Under the pieces are notes generated by a model that did no database searches, was not told where the DNA came from, and was given only the letters and a program-made list of their open reading frames with translations. Both the position numbers and the translations under genes were made by a program. From Cognatundibacterium rugosum (GTDB lineage: Bacteria; Pseudomonadota; Gammaproteobacteria; Burkholderiales; Burkholderiaceae_D): 64,000 nucleotides of DNA. The stretch spans positions 62,001 through 126,000 of the forward strand of contig NZ_JACOGG010000002.1 of assembly GCF_014284365.1 (NCBI RefSeq), read 5' to 3'. This document shows positions 20,207-29,026 of this stretch, in pieces; within the stretch, counting starts at the first letter, position 1; each line of letters starts with the position of its first letter.

Positions 20207-21370
20207 ATGCACAGCTCTTCACTCATTCAAACAGCGCGCCTGATAGCCAAAGACTTTGCTGCTCCTCACGCGGACGCGGCAGATCGTGATGCACGTTTTC
20301 CACAAGAAGCGATAGACGCATTAAAGCAGGAAAAATTGCTGAGCGCCTATATACCGGTTGAACTCGGCGGCGCAGGTGCCAGCCTGAGTGAATTAGTGGA
20401 GATCTGTGAAATTCTGGGGCGTCAGTGTGCCGCCACCGCCATGATATTCGCGATGCATCAGATTCAGGTTATCACCCTGGTTGAACATGCTATTGATCAT
20501 CCATGGTACCGCCAATATTTGCAGGATCTGGTTAAACATCAGTATCTGATCGCTTCGGTCACCTCGGAAGTGGGTGTCGGTGGCGAAATGCGCCGCAGCC
20601 GTTGCGCGGTGGAGCTCAACGGCGACTATTTCCGTCTGGTGAAAGATGCCACCACCATTTCCTATGGTGCCCAGGCCGATGATTTACTGGTCACCGCAAG
20701 GCGGCATGCCGATGCTGCGAACAGCGATCAGTCGCTGATATTGGTGCGCAAAGTGGATTACAAGCTGGAACAAAAAGGAAACTGGGATACCATGGGTATG
20801 CGTGGCACCTGCAGCCCGCCCTTCCTGATGACAGCCAGCGGTCATCGCGATCAGATCATGGAAGTTCCTTTCGGTGATATGTCTGCGCGTACCGTCGTCC
20901 CGGTATCACATCTGCTGTGGGGTGGTTGCTGGCTGGGCTGTGCCACTGCTGCAGTCAACAAGGCACGCAGTTTTGTACGCGGACAAGCCAGGTCTAATCC
21001 CGGCACTGTGCCGCCAACAGCACTGCGACTGGCGGAATTAGTCAGCATGCTGCAAAGCCTGCGCACATCGGTACAGGCCTGCCTGAGCGAATACGAACAA
21101 TTATCCGCTGCCAGCGACGCTGCTACCGGCCCGCTTTCTTCGATAGCGTATTCGCTCAAAATGAATAATCTCAAAGTAGATGCGACTCAGGCCTTGCCAC
21201 AAATCGTCATCAAGGCCCTGTCCATCTGCGGCATTCTGGCCTATAAAAATGACAGCAAGTTCAGCATGAGCCGTCATCTGCGAGACAGCCTGTCTGCCGC
21301 GCTGATGGTGGGTAATGACAGGATACTGGCGACGAATGCCAACCTGTTGCTGGTTCTCAAAGACGACTGA
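20207..21370 (+). CDS. Acyl-CoA dehydrogenase family flavoprotein of the aminoacyl-carrier operon
   Basis: 387-residue member of the acyl-CoA dehydrogenase fold: N-terminal helices (1-115), a beta domain with VTSEVGVGGEMRRSRCAV and WDTMGMRGTCS (flavin contact), and a C-terminal helical domain. The C-terminal segment that carries the catalytic Glu in medium-chain enzymes (YEG-type) here reads LMVGNDRI, with Val368 at the Glu position, so either the base comes from another helix or the reaction differs from classic dehydrogenation. Relatives near carrier proteins oxidise the carrier-bound aminoacyl or acyl group. In this operon the natural substrate would be the aminoacyl thioester on the adjacent carrier; that is inference. 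Confidence 0.85.
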   Translation: MHSSSLIQTARLIAKDFAAPHADAADRDARFPQEAIDALKQEKLLSAYIPVELGGAGASLSELVEICEILGRQCAATAMIFAMHQIQVITLVEHAIDHPWYRQYLQDLVKHQYLIASVTSEVGVGGEMRRSRCAVELNGDYFRLVKDATTISYGAQADDLLVTARRHADAANSDQSLILVRKVDYKLEQKGNWDTMGMRGTCSPPFLMTASGHRDQIMEVPFGDMSARTVVPVSHLLWGGCWLGCATAAVNKARSFVRGQARSNPGTVPPTALRLAELVSMLQSLRTSVQACLSEYEQLSAASDAATGPLSSIAYSLKMNNLKVDATQALPQIVIKALSICGILAYKNDSKFSMSRHLRDSLSAALMVGNDRILATNANLLLVLKDD

Positions 21371-21383
21371 TAAAGGAAGCACC

Positions 21384-22295
21384 ATGTCTATCGATTTTTC
21401 TCCTGAAGTACTGAGCAATGACCTGATTGCCGCCGGTCATATTATTCCTGTCGGCGTACAAGGCATATTTGGACGCGGACCGATGTTTGAAGAAGTATTG
21501 CGCCGCTTTGATGATTATGTTTCACGCGTGGCAGCAGGCGATCAGGCAACCCGTATGTCTTTCCCGCCTTGCCTGGATCGTAAAGTGCTGGAACGCAGTG
21601 AATATCTGGATTCCTTCCCACAACTGGCAGGAACCATATTCAGCTTTACCGGCAACGAAGCACAGCACAAAGAACTGATAGAAAACGTGCATGAAGGCAG
21701 GCCCTGGACCCATTTGCAAACCATGACTGGCGTCTGTCTGACACCAGCTGCCTGCTATCCGGTCTATCCAAGTTTCACCGGCACCTTACCCGAAGGCGGT
21801 CGTCTGGTGGATATGCAGAACTGGGTATTCCGCAATGAACCCTCGCCTGAACCAACCCGTATGCAATCCTTCCGCGTGCGCGAATTTGTGCGGGTAGGTA
21901 CACCGGACATGGTGGTGGCATGGCGTGATCTGTGGCTGCAACGTGGTATCGATATCCTGCAATCGTTAGGACTGCCCGCCCATTCCGAAGTCGCATCTGA
22001 TCCTTTCTTTGGTCGCGGTGGCCGTATGCTGGCCGCGAATCAGCGTGAGCAGCAATTAAAATTTGAAGTCGTGATTCCTGTCATCTCTCAGGAAAAACCA
22101 ACCGCAGTATGCTCCTTCAATTACCACCAGGATCACTTTGGTAAATTGTTTGACATTCAAACTGCCGATGGTGAAGTAGCGCATACTGCCTGCCTGGGTT
22201 TTGGTCTGGAACGTATCGTGATGGCCTTATTCAAAACCCATGGCATGGATACCGCTGGCTGGCCTGCAGCGACACGCGAAATTTTAGGCTTATGA
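21384..22295 (+). CDS. Amino acid:[carrier protein] ligase (SerRS-like class II aaRS homologue)
   Basis: 303-residue stand-alone catalytic core of a class II aminoacyl-tRNA synthetase, resembling archaeal-type seryl-tRNA synthetase but without a tRNA-binding arm. Motif 2 is WVFRNEPSPEPTRMQSFRVREF (about 147-168) and motif 3 CLGFGLERIVMALF (270-283). Cys124, Glu167 and Cys270 have the spacing of the zinc ligands of the Bradyrhizobium enzyme Bll0957, as I recall them. Those enzymes activate small amino acids (Gly or Ala) with ATP and load them on the phosphopantetheine of a carrier protein, not on tRNA. The carrier gene lies two genes upstream. The start is fixed by an AAGGA site; an earlier ATG at 21315 overlaps the previous gene. 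The 3' end overlaps the next gene as ATGA. Confidence 0.9.
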   Translation: MSIDFSPEVLSNDLIAAGHIIPVGVQGIFGRGPMFEEVLRRFDDYVSRVAAGDQATRMSFPPCLDRKVLERSEYLDSFPQLAGTIFSFTGNEAQHKELIENVHEGRPWTHLQTMTGVCLTPAACYPVYPSFTGTLPEGGRLVDMQNWVFRNEPSPEPTRMQSFRVREFVRVGTPDMVVAWRDLWLQRGIDILQSLGLPAHSEVASDPFFGRGGRMLAANQREQQLKFEVVIPVISQEKPTAVCSFNYHQDHFGKLFDIQTADGEVAHTACLGFGLERIVMALFKTHGMDTAGWPAATREILGL

Positions 22296-23287
22296 CTCTG
22301 CACGCCCTGCCCCCTATCGTACTGAGCGAATACCGCCAGCACAGTCTGCACGGTCCGGATCGCGACTGGGCGGAAACCAATTGCTATATCGATGTCTGGG
22401 TTGAGGTCTTGCATGCGCAAGGTCTCAACCCGCTGGCCTGTTTATCCATGGTATTTGCCAATGATTTCGACGGTGATCAGTGGACGTTTTACAAACCGCC
22501 GCATGAAGATTTGTTTGCGCTGTATGGCATCGATGTACAGGAACTCAACGTCTGGCGTGGCTTGCTACCCAACGCGAGTGAGCAGCTCAGACGCGGGCGG
22601 CTGGTGCTGACTGAAACCGATTCATTTTACCTGCCGGATACGGCCGGTACTGACTATCGCAGTAATCACGTCAAAACCACGATAGCGATACAGGAAATTG
22701 ACCTCGAACAGCAGCGCATGGGTTATTTCCACAATAGCAGTTACCATGAAATGCAGGGCGAGGATTTCATCGAGACCTTCCGCATAGGCAAACCCTATGA
22801 TCCGGCTTTCATGCCTTTGTTTGCTGAATTCGTGCGTCTGGATCGGGTACAAATCAAATCCGAACCTGAGCTTGCCGCGATCGCGCTGCAACTGCTGCGA
22901 AAACATCTGGGACGTCGCCCACACAGCAACCCCGTTTCTGCATTTTTACCGGTTTTTGTGCAGGATGTGGAAGCACTCAAAGAACAGGGGATGGCGGCTT
23001 ATCACGCGTATGCATTTGCTACCCTGCGCCAGCTGGGTGCCGGCTTCAGCCTCGGCAGTCAGCATCTGGGCTGGCTGCAGGCAAGTACTGGCGTGGACTT
23101 CACTACAGCAGCACACGAGTTTCAGTCGATTTCAGAAGCCTGCAAAACCCTGCTGCTGAAGACAGCACGGGCTGTCATGGGCAAACGCGCAGCAGACTTA
23201 ACACCTCTGGTGAGTCAGATGGCAGCACACTGGGATCAGGGTATGCATGCCTTACAACACAGCCTGGATCAGTCAGCGCTGCTATGA
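22292..23287 (+). CDS. DUF1839 family protein
   Basis: 331-residue protein of the DUF1839 family. Recognisable segments are ETNCYIDVWVEVLHAQGLNPLACLSMVFANDFDGDQWTFYKPPHEDLFALYGIDVQEL and HVKTTIAIQEIDLEQQRMGYFHN. The early Cys (ETNCY), with conserved His in YFHNSSYHEM, is reminiscent of papain-like C39-type folds, where a Cys/His pair could accept the aminoacyl group from the carrier; that role is my inference. No signal peptide. It overlaps its neighbours by four bases on both sides, so it is tightly coupled to the ligase. Its conserved company with carrier-protein ligases suggests it is the transferase or acceptor step. Confidence 0.82.
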   Translation: MTLHALPPIVLSEYRQHSLHGPDRDWAETNCYIDVWVEVLHAQGLNPLACLSMVFANDFDGDQWTFYKPPHEDLFALYGIDVQELNVWRGLLPNASEQLRRGRLVLTETDSFYLPDTAGTDYRSNHVKTTIAIQEIDLEQQRMGYFHNSSYHEMQGEDFIETFRIGKPYDPAFMPLFAEFVRLDRVQIKSEPELAAIALQLLRKHLGRRPHSNPVSAFLPVFVQDVEALKEQGMAAYHAYAFATLRQLGAGFSLGSQHLGWLQASTGVDFTTAAHEFQSISEACKTLLLKTARAVMGKRAADLTPLVSQMAAHWDQGMHALQHSLDQSALL

Positions 23288-25851
23288 ACGGGCACTACAC
23301 TTCAGCCACAGCTGCGCCCACTCTACAAGCGCTGCAGGCAGCCTGGCAAATGGCGATCGTGCCTGCTGGACGCTATGCGCTGGCCAGTGAGGCGGACCAG
23401 GAGTTTCTGACCGGTTATCCGGTGCAGGTTCCTTGTACTGCCCTGTCAGCGCTGGCACAGGCAGGGGAGTTCCAGTTTCAGGATTTACAGCTGGATGATA
23501 AAGATGTCTGGCTCCGCTGCCAGCTGGATTTGCTACCGGAAGCTCAATACCTGCATTTCGATGGTTTAGCCACGCATACAGAAATTTTCTGGAATGACAG
23601 ACTGCTGCAGTGTACCGACAATATGTTCCTGCGCTACACGCTGAATTTGCAAGAACTGGATGTACATGGTCAGGGTACGCTGGCTATACGCTGCTGTGCA
23701 CTGCATACCGAACTGGCAAAAAAACGCCCGCGTCCACGCTGGAAAACGCGCCTGGTCGAACAACAACAGTTGCGCTGGTTACGTACCAGTCTGCTCGGTC
23801 GTATGCCGGGCTGGTCGCCACCGGTGCCGCCAGTCGGTCCCTATCGTGATATCTGGATAGAGTATGCAGCACCGCTGCGGCTGCGCGAAGTGCAATTGCA
23901 AACAAGGCTGTCGGCGCAGGACGGCGTAGTCAGTTTTTCCGCTAGCTGTATCAGCGATGAACCACTGTTGCAAGCGAGCCTGCACGTAGGCAGTTATACC
24001 CAACAACTGGATTTACACCAAACTACCGGCGCCGACACTGCGATACAAGGCGAATTGCTGTTTCCCTCGCCACAGTTATGGTGGCCACATACCCATGGCC
24101 GGCCACAGTTGTACACCGCCTGCCTGGCGCTGAGCACAGCGCGCGGGCAAAGCCTGATTGCACTCGGCGAGCTGGGGTTCCGTCATATCCATGTCGACAC
24201 ACGGGATGGCAATTTCTCATTGCATGTGAATGATGTACCGGTTTTTTGTCGCGGCGCGTGCTGGACACCGGCCGATCTGCTTGCACTGAATGCGAGCGAA
24301 GAAAAGCAGCGCCAGATGCTGACGCTGGCCCGTGATGCAGGCATGAATATGCTGCGCGTAGTCGGTACCATGGTGTATGAAAACGCACACTTTTACCGCC
24401 TGTGCGACGAGCTCGGCATCCTGGTCTGGCAAGACTTCATGTTTGCCAATATGGATTACCCGGTGGCCGACCTGGCATTTGGATTGCAAGTCTGTCAGGA
24501 AGCAAAAGCATTTTTAAACCGCACCCAAACTTCTGCCTGTATCGCCGTCTTATGCGGCAACAGCGAAATCGAACAACAAGCCGCCATGCTGGGACAGCCG
24601 CGTGAAAACTGGAGCAATCCGTTTTTTAGCGAGAGCCTGCCGCAAATTTGTCAGGAGCTGCGGCCTGACTGTATTTACTGGCCATCCAGCCCCAGCGGCG
24701 GCATCATGCCGTTTCAGGTCGACAGCGGCGTGGCGCATTACTTTGGCATCGGCGCCTATTTACGTCCGCTGGATGACGCACGTCGCAGCGGTGTACGCTT
24801 CACTTCCGAATGCCTGGGGTTTTCTAATATGCCGGAAGACAGTCTGCTCGACAGTATGTCCGGGCAAGGCGATTTCCCGGGGCTGCATCCATCGTGGAAA
24901 AAAGCGATACCACGCGACCATGGCACAGGCTGGGACTTTGAAGATGTACGCGATCACTATTTGCAGCAGTTATATGGACTGGACCCGGCACGGCTGCGTT
25001 ATGCTGAACGCGAACGCTACATCGCGCTGTCACGCCTGACTACCGGCGAAGTCATGGCACAGGCTCTGCATGAATGGCGTCGCCATGAATCCGGCTGTCA
25101 TGGCGCGCTGATCTGGTTCTGGCGCGATCTGTGGGCCGGGGCCGGCTGGGGCCTAGTCGATGCATCGGGTAGACCGAAAGCAGCCTATTACTTCGTCAAA
25201 CGTGCGATGGCAGCACAACTGGTGTTCTTCACGGATGAGGGTCTGAATGGTCTGGCCATCCATGTCAGAAATGACGCGGCCAGCAGTCTGGAAGGCAGCC
25301 TGAATCTGCGGCTGACACGTCATGCCGATACCAACGTTGCCGACATCAGCGTGCCGGTTCAGGTCGCGCCACACAGCAGCATCATGCTACGTGCGGATGC
25401 CTTGCTGCCGCATTTTATGGATACCAGCTATGCCTATCGTTTCGGCCCACCCGGTCATCATCTGGCCAGCGTGCATCTGACACGGAATGGTGAAAGTACA
25501 GCCTGCAGTCATGATCATCATTTCCCGGCAACGCGCTTAGCCGGTATGGAAAACGATGCCGGACTCGATGCCAGCTGGCAGCCGGAAGGGAATGGCATGC
25601 TGCGTCTGCATTTGAGCTGCCGCCGCTTCTTACATGGTGTACAGCTACAAGTCTCTGGTGCCGAGACGCTGGATAATTATTTCCATTTAAGCCCGGGCGT
25701 CGTTTATACGGTCAGAATGCGTCTGCTTGGTTCTGCAGAGCAGGTCAAAGTACAAGTCAACGCCATCAACCTGTTGTCAGCGCAGCGGCTACGTCCGCCC
25801 GCTGAGGCGTTCAGTTCATCTCTTCATGGATACACCGGGGACCAGGTTTGA
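23284..25851 (+). CDS. Glycoside hydrolase family 2, beta-mannosidase-like protein
   Basis: 855-residue protein with the GH2 architecture: N-terminal jelly-roll (about 40-200, with PVPPVGPYRDIWIEY), immunoglobulin-like domain (200-305), TIM barrel (305-640) and C-terminal beta domains. The acid/base Glu428 sits in LCGNSEIEQ and the probable nucleophile Glu509 in FTSECLGF, matching the GNxE and SE motifs of beta-mannosidases. No signal peptide, so it should act in the cytoplasm, unlike most polymer-degrading relatives. Its overlap with DUF1839 (ATGA) ties it to the aminoacyl-carrier operon, where it could trim or transfer to a mannose-type sugar. The substrate is unproven. Confidence 0.85.
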   Translation: MNGHYTSATAAPTLQALQAAWQMAIVPAGRYALASEADQEFLTGYPVQVPCTALSALAQAGEFQFQDLQLDDKDVWLRCQLDLLPEAQYLHFDGLATHTEIFWNDRLLQCTDNMFLRYTLNLQELDVHGQGTLAIRCCALHTELAKKRPRPRWKTRLVEQQQLRWLRTSLLGRMPGWSPPVPPVGPYRDIWIEYAAPLRLREVQLQTRLSAQDGVVSFSASCISDEPLLQASLHVGSYTQQLDLHQTTGADTAIQGELLFPSPQLWWPHTHGRPQLYTACLALSTARGQSLIALGELGFRHIHVDTRDGNFSLHVNDVPVFCRGACWTPADLLALNASEEKQRQMLTLARDAGMNMLRVVGTMVYENAHFYRLCDELGILVWQDFMFANMDYPVADLAFGLQVCQEAKAFLNRTQTSACIAVLCGNSEIEQQAAMLGQPRENWSNPFFSESLPQICQELRPDCIYWPSSPSGGIMPFQVDSGVAHYFGIGAYLRPLDDARRSGVRFTSECLGFSNMPEDSLLDSMSGQGDFPGLHPSWKKAIPRDHGTGWDFEDVRDHYLQQLYGLDPARLRYAERERYIALSRLTTGEVMAQALHEWRRHESGCHGALIWFWRDLWAGAGWGLVDASGRPKAAYYFVKRAMAAQLVFFTDEGLNGLAIHVRNDAASSLEGSLNLRLTRHADTNVADISVPVQVAPHSSIMLRADALLPHFMDTSYAYRFGPPGHHLASVHLTRNGESTACSHDHHFPATRLAGMENDAGLDASWQPEGNGMLRLHLSCRRFLHGVQLQVSGAETLDNYFHLSPGVVYTVRMRLLGSAEQVKVQVNAINLLSAQRLRPPAEAFSSSLHGYTGDQV

Positions 25852-27671
25852 ATTCGCAACAATTTCCAAGCCAACAGATTCTGTTCAGGCCCGAGGCATT
25901 CTGGTTCGGTGATCCGGAAGCGCCACTAATGGGCTGGTATCATCCTGCCCATCTGCGTGAAGCAGGCGGCAGCCGCCAATGTGGCGTGGTGCTATGCGCG
26001 CCGTTTGGGCATGAGTATATGGTGGCTTACCGGTCGTATAAGCATCTGGCTGAACGACTGGCGCGTGCAGGCTTTGATGTACTGTTTTTCGATTACCGCA
26101 ATACTGGTGATGCAGGCGATCAGGCCGGTAACCGGATAGAACAGTGGCAGGAAGACATCCGTAGTGCCTGTCAGACTCTGCGGGAAATCGCGCAGGTCAC
26201 TCAGATCGCACTGTTCGGTTTACGGCTGGGTGCTTTGCTGGCCGCCAGCGTACTACAGGAATGTGAGGCAAGTGCACTGATAGGCGTGGCTCCGGTGATC
26301 TCAGGCCGTGCCTACAGTCGCGAATTGCGGGTGTTACGCACCATGGGCACTACCACACCAGCCGAAGAAACTGACACTGCATGCCAGGTGAGTGAGGATG
26401 AGCTGACTGGCTATGTATTCGATGCAGAGATGCGCGCCTGCCTGGCGAAGCTTGATATGCTCAACATGGCAGCGCCTGCCTGTCCGGTGCTGCTGATCGC
26501 CCGTGATGACGTGAGCGGACAGGAAAGCAAGCTAACGACAAACTGGCACGAAGCCGGTACCAATATCACACTGAGCAATACACCCGGTTACGCCGCCATG
26601 ATGCCTGGCGATGCCTATGAGAGCGTGGTACCCGATGAAATCTGGAGTGAAATTCTGGCCTGGCTCAGTCCTGCATTTCCCATCAACGACCAGGAAACAC
26701 CTGTCAGCAGCAACCGGCAAACCAGCAAAATCCTGCACGTAGGAACGACACAGATTCAGGAAAAACTGGTGCATTTCGATGGTTACAGCGGAGTATTGAG
26801 TCAGCCTGTGCATCCGGTTGCCCCGCATTTGCCGGCCATCTTGCTCTGTAATATAGGCGCCAATCACCGGGTTGGCACTCACCGTTTGTATGTACGCTTT
26901 GCCCGCGCATTGGCGCAGGCTGGTTTTCCTGTATTACGTTTTGACAAAGCAGGAATCGGCTATAGCAAAGCCACACCGCAGGACACAGAAAACGATGTAT
27001 ATGCCGACGGCGGTGTCAACGATATCCGGAATGCCATGTATTTCATGGAGAACAGCGTGTACTGCGAAGGCTTTGTCGTCGCCGGTTTATGCTCGGGAGC
27101 TTACTTCGCCTACCTGAGTGCACTGGAGGATCAGCGGGTGCGCGGCGTGGTACTGATGAATCAGCTGGTGTTCGAATGGCATGCAGGTGACACCATCACT
27201 GCGCGCAAGCAGGAATCGATTAAATCCACCCATTTCTATGTCAAGGCGATACGCAATCTGCACACCTGGAAACGCCTGTTCAAAGGCGATATCCGGCTGC
27301 GCCAGATCATACGCAAGCTCAGTGAACGGGTGGCAAAACGTCTGCGTACCATTTCCCAGGCACTGATAGGGAAACTGATCAAGGACCACCATTTCTTAGG
27401 CAAGGTAGCCCGTCAGTTCCGTTTGCTGGAGGCACGCGGGGTTGAAGTCATGCTGCTTATGGATGCAGGTGATGCCAGCGTTGATCTGATGACAGAAAAT
27501 CTGGGGCGGCACGGGGTGTTACTGGGCGACAGTGAACGGATACGCCTGGAAATTTTCAAAGGCGCTGACCATACCTTCACACCGCTATGGGCCCAACAGT
27601 ATGTGAGCGGCCTGCTGGTCAGCCATTTGCAAGCGCGTTTTCTGCCTGCCGGCGCAAAGAAGGTAGAATAA
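25848..27671 (+). CDS. Fused double alpha/beta hydrolase, exosortase-hydrolase-like
   Basis: 607-residue protein made of two alpha/beta-hydrolase domains. Domain 1 (about 10-275) resembles exosortase-A-associated hydrolase 2: VVLCAPFGHEYMVAYRSYKHLAERLARAGFDVLFFDYRNTG and ALFGLRLGALLA, where Arg126 replaces the nucleophile serine. Domain 2 (about 300-607) resembles hydrolase 1 of the same systems: ILLCNIGANHRVGTHRLYVRFARALAQAGFPVLRFDKAGIG and VAGLCSGAYFAYL with Ser416 as nucleophile, and a C-terminal His in GADHTFTP. Start is TTG overlapping the upstream stop (TTGA). The product could release or transfer the carrier-bound group. The last 53 bases overlap a convergent flippase gene. Confidence 0.83.
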   Translation: MNSQQFPSQQILFRPEAFWFGDPEAPLMGWYHPAHLREAGGSRQCGVVLCAPFGHEYMVAYRSYKHLAERLARAGFDVLFFDYRNTGDAGDQAGNRIEQWQEDIRSACQTLREIAQVTQIALFGLRLGALLAASVLQECEASALIGVAPVISGRAYSRELRVLRTMGTTTPAEETDTACQVSEDELTGYVFDAEMRACLAKLDMLNMAAPACPVLLIARDDVSGQESKLTTNWHEAGTNITLSNTPGYAAMMPGDAYESVVPDEIWSEILAWLSPAFPINDQETPVSSNRQTSKILHVGTTQIQEKLVHFDGYSGVLSQPVHPVAPHLPAILLCNIGANHRVGTHRLYVRFARALAQAGFPVLRFDKAGIGYSKATPQDTENDVYADGGVNDIRNAMYFMENSVYCEGFVVAGLCSGAYFAYLSALEDQRVRGVVLMNQLVFEWHAGDTITARKQESIKSTHFYVKAIRNLHTWKRLFKGDIRLRQIIRKLSERVAKRLRTISQALIGKLIKDHHFLGKVARQFRLLEARGVEVMLLMDAGDASVDLMTENLGRHGVLLGDSERIRLEIFKGADHTFTPLWAQQYVSGLLVSHLQARFLPAGAKKVE

Positions 27672-28920
27672 AACGCCAGACCACCACCGTTTCAAATACC
27701 TCTACACAAATTAAAGCCACAATCGCACCCGCGCTGGCCAGGTAAGGCATGGTCAGCGTGGTAATCGCGATCACCAGTACCAAGGTAACGACGCCCAGCT
27801 TAAACATGGAACGGAATGCGCCACCACTCATGAGCCAGGAAGTGCCGATCGTACGCACCGCATTCACGGCAAAATAAGCACCCCACAACATGATCAACAA
27901 ATCCAGGCCAGCGTATTTATTCTTATCGATAAAATGCGTTTGCAACCAGGGCATGGCCAGCAATAGAACGCCAACGAAACACAATACCACCGCCTCTATC
28001 CCCAACACCGACATCAAGGTCAGCTTGCGTAAGCCTGTCCAGTTATGTTCCTGCATCAGGCGACCGGCGACCGGGCGCGCCACCCGTATCCAGGCAGCCA
28101 CTGCCAGCGGTATAGGCATCAGCAGCAGGCGTGCGGCATTCAAATCCGCAATCGCAGCCGCGCCCAGCATGGCGCCTGACAAATAGACATAGCTGTAATT
28201 CGACAGCCATCCGACCAAAGCACCGGCAACCGCCCAGCGCCCATGACTACGTATGGTTTCCTGATGTGCCTGCAGGGTTTCCTGATCATGCGTTTCGATC
28301 GCTGCCTGGGTCGCGGTCAGTTGCATCAATGCGCTGCGTCCATACAAGGCGGCCAGCAGTGAAGCGCCGGACAACACCAAAAACAAGGGCAGCAAGGCCA
28401 GATATTCAAAATACAACAGCCCGGTCAGGCCTGTCAGTACCAGCAAGACATACACCACATCCTGACGCAGCACCTGCGGAATCGCGGACTGGATAAAGCC
28501 CACAGTACGCCCATATTCACGCAAGCCATTGCCGATTACATACAGGCCGAATGCTGCCCCCAGCCCCCAGCTTTTTTCCGCATAATGCGTGGCAGCCGGA
28601 ATGAACTCCACCACCAAAAAAGCAATCGCAGCCATCACCAGCGTCCAGAAAATCTGACGCGTCCAGAAAGTACGCAATAAATGGCGGCGCGTATTTTCAC
28701 TGACCACACTGGTCACCGTGGTCAGTGGCCCGGCGATCCAGGAATCGACCAGCAACCCCGCCAGCAAACCACCGACATACAGTTGGCCGTATAAGCCGTA
28801 ATCATCTTTTGCAACCAGACGGATTAATAAGGCGCCAATCAAAAAATTCAGCGCGCTGAGCAGGCCTTGATCAATGACGGATAAGATGGAGGAAGAAAGA
28901 AATTTTTTATGAAAACTCAT
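27619..28920 (-). CDS. Polysaccharide flippase-like membrane protein (Wzx/MATE type)
   Basis: 433-residue inner-membrane protein with about twelve to fourteen membrane helices and no soluble domain. The N-terminus FHKKFLSSSILSVIDQGLLSALNFLIGALLIRLVAKDDYGLYGQLYVGGLLAGL is typical of lipopolysaccharide O-unit and exopolysaccharide flippases. It would move a lipid-linked glycan across the inner membrane. It is convergent with the aminoacyl-carrier operon and its 3' end overlaps the hydrolase gene by 53 bases. This placement is consistent with a glycan destination for that operon but does not prove it. No strong ribosome site is seen before ATG 28920. Confidence 0.82.
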   Translation of the reverse strand: MSFHKKFLSSSILSVIDQGLLSALNFLIGALLIRLVAKDDYGLYGQLYVGGLLAGLLVDSWIAGPLTTVTSVVSENTRRHLLRTFWTRQIFWTLVMAAIAFLVVEFIPAATHYAEKSWGLGAAFGLYVIGNGLREYGRTVGFIQSAIPQVLRQDVVYVLLVLTGLTGLLYFEYLALLPLFLVLSGASLLAALYGRSALMQLTATQAAIETHDQETLQAHQETIRSHGRWAVAGALVGWLSNYSYVYLSGAMLGAAAIADLNAARLLLMPIPLAVAAWIRVARPVAGRLMQEHNWTGLRKLTLMSVLGIEAVVLCFVGVLLLAMPWLQTHFIDKNKYAGLDLLIMLWGAYFAVNAVRTIGTSWLMSGGAFRSMFKLGVVTLVLVIAITTLTMPYLASAGAIVALICVEVFETVVVWRFILPSLRRQAENALANG

Positions 28921-29026
28921 GGGCTTGCGTTAACATTGGACTCAACGCTCACCATAACATTCAGCAAGGGTGCTGTGAAGTAAGTTTCGATCTTTTACAC
29001 TCCTTGCCGGTTTTTTACTTTACGAC

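Noticed and set aside
28921-29026. preQ1 riboswitch before queC
   Set aside because: I looked for the short pseudoknot pattern of preQ1 aptamers and did not see it.
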